Shown here: in pieces, positions 17,358 through 25,645 of the stretch
How the letters are laid out: the number at the start of each line of letters is the position of its first letter
Position numbering within the stretch: the first letter of the stretch is position 1
Assembly: GCF_000428845.1 (NCBI RefSeq)
Contig: NZ_AUAS01000014.1
Span: 140,082 to 204,081 of the forward strand
DNA from: Dyadobacter alkalitolerans DSM 23607
Lineage (GTDB): Bacteria; Bacteroidota; Bacteroidia; Cytophagales; Spirosomataceae
Reading direction: 5' to 3'
Length of the DNA stretch: 64,000 nucleotides
Notes under the pieces: generated by a model
What the model was told of the DNA's origin: nothing
The model's database searches: none
The model's input: only the letters and a program-made list of their open reading frames with translations
Position numbers and translations under genes: made by a program

Positions 17358-18602
17358 ATGTCACGACGAACCATCCAGTCGCTCACCGTTTTTTCTGCCC
17401 TGCTCATCATTGGTGTGGTGATCACGCAGATCTATTGGGTAAAGCAGGCGCTGGACCTCAGGCACAGGGAATTTAACCAGAATGCGCACGTCGCATTGCA
17501 GGACGTGGCGACCAAGCTTGCGAAGGTGAATGGCGTTATGCAAAGCGTCAACCCGGTGGAGCAGCTATCGCCGCAATATTTTCTCGTAAATACCAACGCG
17601 ACTACGCAGCCGGAACTCCTCGAAAATTTTATCAAAGACAGTTTTCAAAAAAATAACCTGATCACCGATTTTGAAGTCGGGATTTATGATTGTACGACCA
17701 ACCGGATGCGCTATGGCATGTCGCTGAGCACCAAAAACAATGATAAAATCCCCACGCCGACTTCGAATTGGATCAAAACCGATAAGTATCCCTACTATTT
17801 CGGCGTGCGTTTTCCCGAGCAGGACAGTTATTTTGCCGGCACCATCAATGGCGCAATCTGGTCTTCTGTGCTGGTTTTGGTGGCGGTCTCGTTTTTTGCT
17901 TATGCGCTTTTTGTGATTTTAAGACAAAAACAATTGTCGGAAGTGCAGCGGGATTTTGTCAATAATATGACGCACGAGCTGCAAACGCCCATTTCGACGA
18001 TTCGCATTGCGGCGGATGTTCTCAACTCGGACAACATTGTAAACCAGCCGAAACGACATCAGAGATACGTTCAGATCGTTCAGGACGAGATTTTGCGGTT
18101 GCAGGGACAGGTTGAAATGGTGCTTTCCATGGCCAAGGCCGAGCGGAATGCATTGACATTACAAAAGGAAGTGATGCGCGCGGAAGACATTATCGAATCG
18201 GTTTTGCTGCCTTTTGAAAACAAAATAACCTTCCTGAACAAAGCTGAGAACACATTGATCGAAGCGGACCCGTTCCATTTCAGATGTATGATCAACAACC
18301 TGATTGATAATGCATTAAAATATTCCAATGACACTCCGGACGTAAGGATTGAAACCTATAATAAAGGCAAATGTCTGTTTATAGCGGTTCAGGACCATGG
18401 CATCGGGATTGCACCGGAATATCGCAAGAAAATTTTCAACCAGTTTTTCCGCGTTCCTTATGGCGATGTGCATAATGCGAAAGGGTTCGGCATCGGCCTC
18501 AGTTATGTAAAACAGATCGTCCGGTCGCATAACTGGAAACTGGACCTGGAAAGCGAACTGGGAAAGGGAAGCACATTTAAAATATCAATTCCTCAGAAAT
18601 AA
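17358..18602 (+). CDS. Two-component sensor histidine kinase
   Basis: A 414-residue membrane kinase. There are two transmembrane helices (about 8-28 and 169-190) with an extracytoplasmic sensor region of about 140 residues between them that I do not recognise. HisKA follows, with the phospho-accepting His206 in NNMTHELQTPIS. The HATPase domain shows the N box NLIDNALKYS, G1 DHGIGIAPE and G2 KGFGIGLSYVK. There is no HAMP domain between the second helix and HisKA. The response regulator starts 6 bases after the stop, so the pair is one operon. The signal is unknown. Confidence 0.95.
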   Translation: MSRRTIQSLTVFSALLIIGVVITQIYWVKQALDLRHREFNQNAHVALQDVATKLAKVNGVMQSVNPVEQLSPQYFLVNTNATTQPELLENFIKDSFQKNNLITDFEVGIYDCTTNRMRYGMSLSTKNNDKIPTPTSNWIKTDKYPYYFGVRFPEQDSYFAGTINGAIWSSVLVLVAVSFFAYALFVILRQKQLSEVQRDFVNNMTHELQTPISTIRIAADVLNSDNIVNQPKRHQRYVQIVQDEILRLQGQVEMVLSMAKAERNALTLQKEVMRAEDIIESVLLPFENKITFLNKAENTLIEADPFHFRCMINNLIDNALKYSNDTPDVRIETYNKGKCLFIAVQDHGIGIAPEYRKKIFNQFFRVPYGDVHNAKGFGIGLSYVKQIVRSHNWKLDLESELGKGSTFKISIPQK

Positions 18603-18608
18603 GCCTAA

Positions 18609-19295
18609 ATGAAAAAGCGAATTTTATACGTAGAAGACGATCCGAACCTGGCATTTGCGACAAAGGATAATCTGGAAGAGTATGAGTATGAAGTAGTGCA
18701 TGCGCCGGACGGCTTGAAAGCATTGGAATATTTCGGAAAAGATCATTTCGATATCTGCGTGCTTGATATTATGCTGCCGAAAATGGATGGTTTCACATTG
18801 GCCGAAAAAATCCGGAATTCGGACAGCCAGGTACCCATTCTGTTCCTGACAGCACGGGCTTTGCAGGAAGACAAGATCAAAGGCCTCAAACTCGGCGCGG
18901 ACGATTATATCACCAAACCATTCAGCATTGAAGAGCTCAAATTGCGGATTGACGTTTTCCTTAGACGCAGCAAATCGGAGCAGCCGCTGGCAAGCAAAGC
19001 AGATTCCAGCAAGGTCGGTAAATACACATTTGACTTTCAAAAACTGACATTGGCTATCAATGGAAGCAGCCAGAACCTGACATTCCGGGAAGCAGAAGTG
19101 CTGAAATATCTCGCCGAAAGACCCGATCAGGTCATTCGGAGGGATGAGCTGCTGAAAGCAATTTGGGGTGATGACGATTATTTTATGGGCCGGAGCCTGG
19201 ATGTGTTTATTTCAAGGCTAAGGAAATATTTATCGGCCGATCCCGACATTAAAATTGATAATATTCATGGCGTAGGGTTCAGAATGAGGTGGTAA
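18609..19295 (+). CDS. OmpR/PhoB-family response regulator
   Basis: A 228-residue regulator. The receiver domain has the acidic pocket VEDDPN, phospho-acceptor Asp53 in VLDIMLPKMDGF, and the switch Lys in DDYITKPFS. The C-terminal winged helix (about 135-228) ends with SLDVFISRLRKYLSADPDIKIDNIHGVGF-type helices (recognition helix and wing). It is the partner of the kinase directly upstream. No obvious tandem operator repeat is visible beside it, so targets are not inferred. It is followed within 100 bases by the separately transcribed rpmB. Confidence 0.96.
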   Translation: MKKRILYVEDDPNLAFATKDNLEEYEYEVVHAPDGLKALEYFGKDHFDICVLDIMLPKMDGFTLAEKIRNSDSQVPILFLTARALQEDKIKGLKLGADDYITKPFSIEELKLRIDVFLRRSKSEQPLASKADSSKVGKYTFDFQKLTLAINGSSQNLTFREAEVLKYLAERPDQVIRRDELLKAIWGDDDYFMGRSLDVFISRLRKYLSADPDIKIDNIHGVGFRMRW

Positions 19296-19328
19296 TGCGG
19301 TATTTTTTGAAAATTTCTTTTGTCAGAG

Positions 19329-19360
19329 TTTGGTCACGAAAAATTAATTGCGCATCTTTG
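19329..19360 (+). promoter_or_regulatory. Bacteroidota-type promoter of rpmB
   Basis: TTTG at 19329-19332 and CATCTTTG at 19353-19360 are separated by 20 bases and match the -33 TTG / -7 TAnnTTTG consensus. The -7 box ends 28 bases before the rpmB ATG. Confidence 0.55.
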
Positions 19361-19388
19361 CACCCTCATTTGGAAAAAAAGTAAGGTT

Positions 19389-19628
19389 ATGGCTAAGGTT
19401 TGTCAAATTACAGGTAAAAGAACTCGCGTTGGAAATAACGTTTCTCACGCTAACAATAAAACAAAGCGTAAATTCTTCCCGAATTTGCAAAAGAAACGTT
19501 TCTTCCTTCCTTCGACAGGAGAGTGGGTTACGTTGAAAGTAGCAACATCTGCACTTCGTACTATCAACAAGAATGGTATTGAAGCAACGATTCAAAAAGC
19601 ATACGACAAAGGAACGCTTACGTTCTAA
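19389..19628 (+). CDS. rpmB: 50S ribosomal protein L28
   Basis: A 79-residue L28. It starts MAKVCQITGKRTRVGNNVSH and contains the conserved FFPNLQKKRF block. It has one Cys only, so it is the zinc-free form. The frame extends 23 codons upstream but those cover the promoter. In many Bacteroidota rpmB is followed directly by rpmG, the DUF4295 gene and ftsY. Here those are 22 kb away, and rpmB has its own promoter and terminator. Confidence 0.97.
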   Translation: MAKVCQITGKRTRVGNNVSHANNKTKRKFFPNLQKKRFFLPSTGEWVTLKVATSALRTINKNGIEATIQKAYDKGTLTF

Positions 19629-19645
19629 AAATATTTACGAGTTTT

Positions 19646-19680
19646 AAAAAGGACTTCTCCTATCCGGGAAGTCCTTTTTT
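19646..19680 (+). terminator. Intrinsic terminator of rpmB
   Basis: A perfect 12-bp stem (19646-19657 with 19668-19679), 10-base loop, ending in a T-run. It starts 18 bases after the rpmB stop. Confidence 0.85.
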
Positions 19681-19716
19681 CATGCATCGTGCACACCCCT
19701 GATAACGATCGCAGGC

Positions 19717-20208
19717 ATGGCTTCCGCTAACAGCATTTTTCTTTCGCTAGGCTCAAATCTGGGCGACAGGCAGGCAGTGCTTGCATTGGCGACGGAACAA
19801 ATCGCAAACAGAGTCGGCACCATATCCAGCGAATCTTCGGTGTATGAAACAGAACCCTGGGGCCTGGCCGATCAGCCCGCGTTCCTGAACCAGGTGATCC
19901 GCGTGGAAACCGCCTTGGCTCCCGAGGAAGTTTTGCGGATCATCCTCGACATTGAGCACGAGCTTGGCCGCGTTCGTTACGAGCGCTGGGGAGCCCGCGT
20001 GATTGACATTGACCTGCTGTATTACAATGCGTTGCTGCTCAACAGCGCCCGCCTCACATTACCCCATCCACGCCTTCAAGACCGCCGTTTTAACCTGATC
20101 CCACTGGTCGAAATTGCGCCTGACTATATAAACCCGCTTCTGAAAAAAACGTCACTCGAATTATTGCAAATGTGTACGGATAACGGGGTTGTGTCAAAAG
20201 TTTCGTGA
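19717..20208 (+). CDS. folK: HPPK, 2-amino-4-hydroxy-6-hydroxymethyldihydropteridine diphosphokinase
   Basis: Transfers pyrophosphate from ATP to 6-hydroxymethyl-dihydropterin in folate synthesis. The 163 residues cover the whole family: FLSLGSNLGDR at the start, SSVYETEPWG, QPAFLNQVI, the signature RWGARVIDIDLLYYN (the two Asp bind Mg) and LPHPRLQDRRFNLIPL. No other folate gene is adjacent. The 207-base gap downstream, before the TonB receptor, shows no clear hairpin or gene. Confidence 0.96.
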   Translation: MASANSIFLSLGSNLGDRQAVLALATEQIANRVGTISSESSVYETEPWGLADQPAFLNQVIRVETALAPEEVLRIILDIEHELGRVRYERWGARVIDIDLLYYNALLLNSARLTLPHPRLQDRRFNLIPLVEIAPDYINPLLKKTSLELLQMCTDNGVVSKVS

Positions 20209-20415
20209 AAAAATACTATTTCTTGTGAGGCCTCCGATTTTTTAAGTTTTGGCCATTTATTCCATTTTTAGGCGAGTTCATCACTTTTTTCTACCATATT
20301 AAGTTGATTAACACGTGCTTTGTCGGCTCCTGGAATTAGGTTCAAAAAAACTTTTAAAGAATTTAAAGAGGGTATACGTCTCTAAGGTTGTCATCAGAAT
20401 AGGAAAAGTTCAATA

Positions 20416-22797
20416 ATGAAATTAAAGCCCATGAAAAACAAATTACTCGTTCCATTCATTTTCTCGCTCTTTTTTTGTGTCAGCGTGTTTGCGCAGAACC
20501 GGCACACGGTTAGCGGTTATGTCAAAGACCAGTCAAATGGTGAAGGCCTTATCGGGGTTTCTGTCTACGTTCGGGAAGCCGAAACTGGCGTGGTGACCAA
20601 TCCATACGGGTTTTATTCCCTAACCTTGCCCGAGGGAAATTACACGCTTGTGTTCACCTATATAGGTTATCAGAAATCGGAAAAGCAGGTCACTTTGGAT
20701 GCAGACAAAACGGTCAGCATTGAAATGTCTGACGAAAGCACTGATTTGCAGGAAGTCACAATCTCGACACAAAAGGAAGACGAGAATGTGAAGAGCATTG
20801 AAATGTCTGTGAACAAGGTGGAAATGAAAACGATCCGCAAAATGCCCGCATTATTAGGCGAGGTGGATCTGATCCGCAGCATTCAGTTATTGCCTGGTGT
20901 GACTTCCGTAGGCGAAGGCGCTTCCGGGTTTAATGTCCGGGGCGGCGATATTTCCCAAAACCTCGTGCTGCTGGACGAAGCGCCGGTTTATAACTCATCC
21001 CATTTGTTCGGCTTCTTTTCGGTTTTCAATCCCGATGCAGTTAAGGACGTGAAGCTGATCAAAGGCGGAATTCCTTCGCTTTACGGTGGCCGGATCTCTT
21101 CCATTCTGGATGTTAGAATGAAGGAGGGGAATGCCAAAAAACGGGAGATCAATGGCGGGATCGGGACTATTTTTTCCAGATTGACTTACGAACAGCCTTT
21201 TGCGAAAGGGAAAGGCTCATTCATTGTAGCCGGTCGTCGTTCCTACATTGATGTTTTGGCAAAACCATTTTTGAATTCTGACCTGAGAGATTCCAAGTTC
21301 TATTTCTACGATCTGACGGCCAAAGTGAATTATCAGATAGGCGATAAGGACACATTCTTTGCGTCGGGTTATTTTGGGAAAGATGTGTTTGGTGGAGGTG
21401 ACTTTGGTTTCGGATGGGGCAATGCAACGGCTACGGCTCGGTGGAACCACATTTTTTCCAACAAATTGTTCATGAACCTGACGGGTTATTACAGCAACTA
21501 CGATTACAATCTGGGCCAGAACCAGAACAAGCCGGATGCGAAAGACAAGTTTGACTGGAAATCAAAGATCATCAGTACAAGCATTAAGCCCGATTTTACA
21601 TTCTATATCACGCCCAACAACCAGCTGACATTCGGCGGTCAATATATTTACTATGATACACGCCCCGGGAAAGCCATTGCCGTTTCGGAAGGTGAAAACA
21701 CAGACATTAGTTTAGATCCGCGTTATGCCGACGAATCTGCATTATATATAGGTAACGAGCAGAAGTTGGGGGATAAGATTTCGCTTCAATATGGCGTGCG
21801 TTATTCCTATTTCAGGAGCTTAGGGCCGGGCACGGAATATGATTATCTGGAAGTGGATAAAGGGCAGCGTAAGTTTCCCATGTTTCCCGGCAAAACCTAT
21901 AAAAAGGGAGACGTGATCAAAAGTTACGGAAACTGGGAGCCACGGGCATCTTTGAACATTGGGTTGACGTCCAATGCGTCAATCAAAGCCAGCTATAACC
22001 GCACCGCGCAATATCTGCATTTGCTATCCAACACAGCTGCTAGTTCCCCGCTGGATGTCTGGACGCTGAGCTCGGTCAACATTGCGCCGGAAAAAGCGGA
22101 TCAGGTTGCATTAGGCTGGTTTCAGAATTTCAATAACAATATGTATGAAGCATCGGTTGAGGTGTATTTCAAAAAACTTTATAACCAGATCGATTACGTT
22201 CCAGGCTCGGAGTTGCTGCTGAATGAGTTCGTAGCAGGCGACCTGCTTTTTGGAAAAGGCCGTGCCTATGGTGCCGAATTTTATTTGAAAAAGAACAAAG
22301 GCAAGCTTACAGGCTGGATCAGCTACACCTTATCAAGAACAGAAAGGATGGTGGAGACCATTAACAACAACGACTGGTTCCCTGCAAGATTTGACAAACC
22401 GCATAACTTCACTTCCGTTGCGATTTATGAAATGAGCAAAAGGCTGTCGCTTTCGGCCAACTTTACCATTACCTCGGGCACACCTGCAACATTCCCTACA
22501 AATCGTTACGAATGGGGAGGCTGGCCGATCGGGAATAATTATGATGGTGCGAGAAACAATAACCGAATTCCGGCTTACCACCGCCTGGATCTGGCGGCTA
22601 CGCTGAAATCCAAGAGGAAATTGTTCAAAGTAGGCCAGGGCGAATATGTGTTCTCTGTTTACAATGTGTACAACCGTCGCAATCCGTTCTCGGTTTACAC
22701 CCGCGCCAATGAAGATACGCCGCTTAAAACGGAAGCGGTCCGCTATTCGGTTATTGGCAATTTCATTCCTGCTATCACTTATAATTTCAAGTTTTAA
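20416..22797 (+). CDS. TonB-dependent outer-membrane receptor with CarboxypepD_reg-like domain
   Basis: A 793-residue outer-membrane transporter. After a signal peptide (ends VFAQ, about residue 26) comes the carboxypeptidase-regulatory-like domain (about 30-115; VSGYVKDQSNGEGLIGVSV). The plug domain follows (about 130-235; SGFNVRGGDISQNLVLLDEAPVYN and SLYGGRISSILDV) and then a 22-strand-type barrel ending with IPAITYNFKF. It is not the long SusC type. The next gene encodes a DUF4249 lipoprotein, the usual partner of this receptor subclass. The substrate is unknown. The two genes are separated by 23 bases and are very likely cotranscribed. Confidence 0.93.
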   Translation: MKLKPMKNKLLVPFIFSLFFCVSVFAQNRHTVSGYVKDQSNGEGLIGVSVYVREAETGVVTNPYGFYSLTLPEGNYTLVFTYIGYQKSEKQVTLDADKTVSIEMSDESTDLQEVTISTQKEDENVKSIEMSVNKVEMKTIRKMPALLGEVDLIRSIQLLPGVTSVGEGASGFNVRGGDISQNLVLLDEAPVYNSSHLFGFFSVFNPDAVKDVKLIKGGIPSLYGGRISSILDVRMKEGNAKKREINGGIGTIFSRLTYEQPFAKGKGSFIVAGRRSYIDVLAKPFLNSDLRDSKFYFYDLTAKVNYQIGDKDTFFASGYFGKDVFGGGDFGFGWGNATATARWNHIFSNKLFMNLTGYYSNYDYNLGQNQNKPDAKDKFDWKSKIISTSIKPDFTFYITPNNQLTFGGQYIYYDTRPGKAIAVSEGENTDISLDPRYADESALYIGNEQKLGDKISLQYGVRYSYFRSLGPGTEYDYLEVDKGQRKFPMFPGKTYKKGDVIKSYGNWEPRASLNIGLTSNASIKASYNRTAQYLHLLSNTAASSPLDVWTLSSVNIAPEKADQVALGWFQNFNNNMYEASVEVYFKKLYNQIDYVPGSELLLNEFVAGDLLFGKGRAYGAEFYLKKNKGKLTGWISYTLSRTERMVETINNNDWFPARFDKPHNFTSVAIYEMSKRLSLSANFTITSGTPATFPTNRYEWGGWPIGNNYDGARNNNRIPAYHRLDLAATLKSKRKLFKVGQGEYVFSVYNVYNRRNPFSVYTRANEDTPLKTEAVRYSVIGNFIPAITYNFKF

Positions 22798-22820
22798 AAG
22801 AGATCAAATCCACCACATTG

Positions 22821-23774
22821 ATGAAAATCATAGCCATGAGACAATTCAATAAAATTTCAAATATCAAGCATTACGGGCTGTTATCTTTGTTTTTTGCCAT
22901 GTTCGTGGCACTTACAGGCTGCGAGGACGTGATAGATCTGGACACAAAAACAGGGCCGGAACAGCTTGTTGTAGACGGCTGGATTACCAATGAGGCCGGC
23001 CCGCAGACGATCAAACTTTCCTGGTCGGCCAGTTACTTTAATAATGGTCCGGCAAAGCCTGTTTTAGGTGCAACAGTGACGGTTACCGATGATAAGGGAA
23101 AGATCTATCAGTTTGAAGATTTAGCTGGAAATGGTCAGTATGTTTGGGGAAAGACCAATGCAGACACACTGGGGCATGTAGGAAGAACTTACAATTTGAA
23201 GATCGTTAGTGAGGCTGCCACTTACACGGCATCCAGCGAACTGAAACGCGTTCCACAAGTCGATTCCATCGTTTATCGTAAAGAAAAATTACCATTCGAG
23301 CCTGATAAGGGGCCAAAAGAAGGATATGTTGCTCAGTTTTACGCACGTGACTTCGTAGGCGAAGGAGACACTTACTGGATAAAGCCGCTAATCAATGGAA
23401 AACCGAAAGTGGAGAAAGCAGTCACCATTTCCATTGCCTATGATGCTGCATTCGGATCGGGTGCTCCTTCGGATGGGTTGATTTTCATCCTTCCCATCCG
23501 CGAATCCATTACAACAGACTCCCTTTACTCGGCCGGGGCATCCGTTGGTGTCGAATTGCACAGCATCACAAACGAAACCTTTGAATATCTGAAACAAATC
23601 CGCGAGCAGGCCGCAAACGGAGGACTTTTCGCTGTCCCAATCTCGAATATTAAGTCCAATGTTGTGAACGCCGATCCAAAAGGCCCCAGGGCACTTGGTT
23701 TGTTCGGCGCTTCCGCAGTAAGCAGGAAAGAAGCGATTATTGATCCCGAAAAGGCGCGTCCGGACGAAGATTAA
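22821..23774 (+). CDS. DUF4249 lipoprotein, partner of the TonB receptor
   Basis: A 317-residue lipoprotein of the DUF4249 family. The signal peptide ends at lipobox ALTGC, followed by EDVIDLDTKTGPEQLVVDGWITN, the typical family start. The protein is mainly beta: an N-terminal Ig-like part (VLGATVTVTDDKGKIYQF) and a larger C-terminal domain. DUF4249 proteins are encoded next to TonB receptors of the type upstream and are thought to be surface subunits of the uptake complex, in analogy to SusD. That is inference. I chose the ATG at 22821; a TTG just before it and an ATG at 22836 are alternatives. Confidence 0.88.
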   Translation: MKIIAMRQFNKISNIKHYGLLSLFFAMFVALTGCEDVIDLDTKTGPEQLVVDGWITNEAGPQTIKLSWSASYFNNGPAKPVLGATVTVTDDKGKIYQFEDLAGNGQYVWGKTNADTLGHVGRTYNLKIVSEAATYTASSELKRVPQVDSIVYRKEKLPFEPDKGPKEGYVAQFYARDFVGEGDTYWIKPLINGKPKVEKAVTISIAYDAAFGSGAPSDGLIFILPIRESITTDSLYSAGASVGVELHSITNETFEYLKQIREQAANGGLFAVPISNIKSNVVNADPKGPRALGLFGASAVSRKEAIIDPEKARPDED

Positions 23775-23794
23775 TTTCTTTAAAAACACTGCTG

Positions 23795-23829
23795 ATCCAC
23801 TGGTAAACGCGTTTTGCCAGTGGATTTTT
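23795..23829 (+). terminator. Intrinsic terminator of the receptor operon
   Basis: A 9-bp stem (23795-23803 with 23817-23825), with a small inner AAAC/GTTT helix, followed by TTTTTG. Confidence 0.7.
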
Positions 23830-23857
23830 GTTATATTTCATTTTTATAAACAATAGT

Positions 23858-24976
23858 ATGAAACAGAATATCCTGATCCTCCTCGTTCTCTTTTCAATGC
23901 CGGTTCTTGCTCAAAAGCGGGCTCGCGAACTAGGCATCCAGATCGGCGTATTGCCAACCGGCGCGCTCAATGCGATTACAGATGTTGCGGGTGTAAAAGT
24001 TGGGCAGGTGACATTGCGGGAGGGCGCAGATGTGCGTACAGGTGTGACGGCGATCATCCCACATGATGGGAATATTTTTCAGGCAAAAGTGCCGGCGGCA
24101 ATCTATATCGGCAACGGCTTCGGCAAACTGACAGGTTATTCACAAGTAGAGGAACTGGGCACCATTGAAACGCCTATTTTGCTTACTAATACATTAAGTG
24201 TTCCCACCGTCTCCGACGCCATCATTGACTGGACGTTGGGACAGCCTGGAAATGAGAATGTCAGGTCCTTAAATCCGGTTGTAGGAGAAACCAATGATGG
24301 TTTTCTGAACGACATTCGGGGTCGTCACGTGCGCAAGGAGCATGTACTCAACGCATTGGCGCAAGCGCAAAACGGCCCGGTTGCAGAAGGAAATGTGGGC
24401 GCAGGGACAGGGACAGTTTGTTTTAATTTCAAAGGTGGAATCGGAACGGCATCCCGGAAGCTTCCTGCCAACCTTGGCGGTTACACCGTTGGTGTTTTGG
24501 TGCAAACTAATTTTGGGGGTGTCCTGAAAGTCAATGGCGTCCCGGTGGGAGAGGAGCTTGGCAAATTTGCCTTCAAAGAACAGCTCGATAAAACCTCCGA
24601 CGGCTCATGTATGATCGTGGTGGCGACGGACGCGCCACTGGACGCTAGGAATTTGAAAAGGCTTGCCAAAAGAGCGATTATGGGCCTGGCACAAACGGGC
24701 GGGATTGCATCCAATGGCAGCGGTGATTATGTCATCGCATTTTCCACGGCCAATCGCATGCTGCATGAAATGCCCGAACGCACTTATGGCGCAACTTATC
24801 TTCATAACGATGCTATTAGCCCGCTTTTCCTATCCGTTATTGAGTCTACTGAGGAAGCCATTATCAATTCTCTCGTGATGGCGCAGACCATGGAAGGAAC
24901 CCAGGGACACAAAGTTGAAGAACTTCCCAAAGAGCAGCTTCTCGAAATCATGAAGAAGTACGGCAGATTAAAATAA
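23858..24976 (+). CDS. Exported P1-family peptidase (DmpA-like aminopeptidase)
   Basis: A 372-residue member of MEROPS family S58 (DmpA/L-aminopeptidase-D-esterase). The signal peptide MKQNILILLVLFSMPVLAQ makes it a periplasmic or secreted form. Family blocks are NAITDVAGVKVGQVTL, the TGVTAI-IP region, GAGTGTVCFNFKGGIGTASR and GSGDYVIAFSTANR. DmpA is made as one chain and cleaves itself at a Gly-Ser bond to expose the Ser nucleophile. The equivalent bond is Gly249-Ser250 in DGSCMIVVATDAPLDA. It likely trims short peptides, perhaps beta-amino or D-containing ones (family knowledge). I chose the ATG at 23858 for the signal peptide. Confidence 0.9.
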   Translation: MKQNILILLVLFSMPVLAQKRARELGIQIGVLPTGALNAITDVAGVKVGQVTLREGADVRTGVTAIIPHDGNIFQAKVPAAIYIGNGFGKLTGYSQVEELGTIETPILLTNTLSVPTVSDAIIDWTLGQPGNENVRSLNPVVGETNDGFLNDIRGRHVRKEHVLNALAQAQNGPVAEGNVGAGTGTVCFNFKGGIGTASRKLPANLGGYTVGVLVQTNFGGVLKVNGVPVGEELGKFAFKEQLDKTSDGSCMIVVATDAPLDARNLKRLAKRAIMGLAQTGGIASNGSGDYVIAFSTANRMLHEMPERTYGATYLHNDAISPLFLSVIESTEEAIINSLVMAQTMEGTQGHKVEELPKEQLLEIMKKYGRLK

Positions 24977-25018
24977 TGTGGCGCCGGTCGGCCGTGGCGG
25001 GTGTGTTTGAAAAAATAG

Positions 25019-25050
25019 TTTGCGTTTGTAATTTTTTAGATTAAAATTTG
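25019..25050 (+). promoter_or_regulatory. Candidate promoter of the 129-residue protein
   Basis: TTTG at 25019-25022 and AAAATTTG at 25043-25050 with a 20-base spacer, 27 bases before the GTG start. The -7 box has one mismatch to TAnnTTTG. Confidence 0.35.
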
Positions 25051-25077
25051 CGGTTTAATAAGAGAACCGGATTCTAA

Positions 25078-25467
25078 GTGAAAGCGCAAAGAGTTATTAA
25101 TCAGACAATGAGCTTCATGCTGGCCATCATGCTTTTGATGGTTGCAGGAATGCGTTCATGGTCTGACCAATCGGATTCGGTTCAGAAGCAGTTTGCGCAC
25201 GCCAAAGAGATTGGTAAGGATCTTGCAAAACAAGCTTCCCAATCACCGGACCAAAACCAGGCAAAGGTTAGTGCATTGTCCCTGGACGCGGTTATCACGC
25301 CTGCGTTATCATTTGATTTCTCCCATTACTTCTACTTTTTACCGCAACCTATCTGGCATTTCGTAGCCAGCGAATCGGTTGTTCCGGTTGTTTTTAAGGA
25401 ATCCGTATTTCTATTTTCCTATTTCCACCGGATCTTCGGTCGGTTTATAGTCACCAACGCTCCCTGA
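25078..25467 (+). CDS. Hypothetical exported or membrane protein
   Basis: I do not recognise a named family. The 129 residues (GTG start; an ATG at 25108 would shorten it by 10) contain a hydrophobic N-terminal stretch MSFMLAIMLLMVAGM that could be a signal peptide or anchor. A polar Gln/Ser/Asp-rich middle follows, and then an aromatic C-terminal half (FSHYFYFLPQPIW, FLFSYFHRIFGRFIV). The ordered composition and a candidate promoter at the right distance argue that it is real. There is no Cys, so it is not a lipoprotein. It stands alone between the P1 peptidase and secDF. Nothing notable is seen in the 178 bases after it. Confidence 0.6.
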   Translation: MKAQRVINQTMSFMLAIMLLMVAGMRSWSDQSDSVQKQFAHAKEIGKDLAKQASQSPDQNQAKVSALSLDAVITPALSFDFSHYFYFLPQPIWHFVASESVVPVVFKESVFLFSYFHRIFGRFIVTNAP

Positions 25468-25645
25468 TGCTGCATTCAGGGCAGACATTTCGCGGCAAAG
25501 CTTATCTGCTTTTGCATTGATTTAAGACATTTTACGGGCTTAACAGTCGTTTAAATGTGTTTTTATCAACTTGCTGAGATGAACATTACAGTTCTATCTT
25601 CTTCACATTTCAGGAATATCATTTCAATTTTTTCAATACATAATA

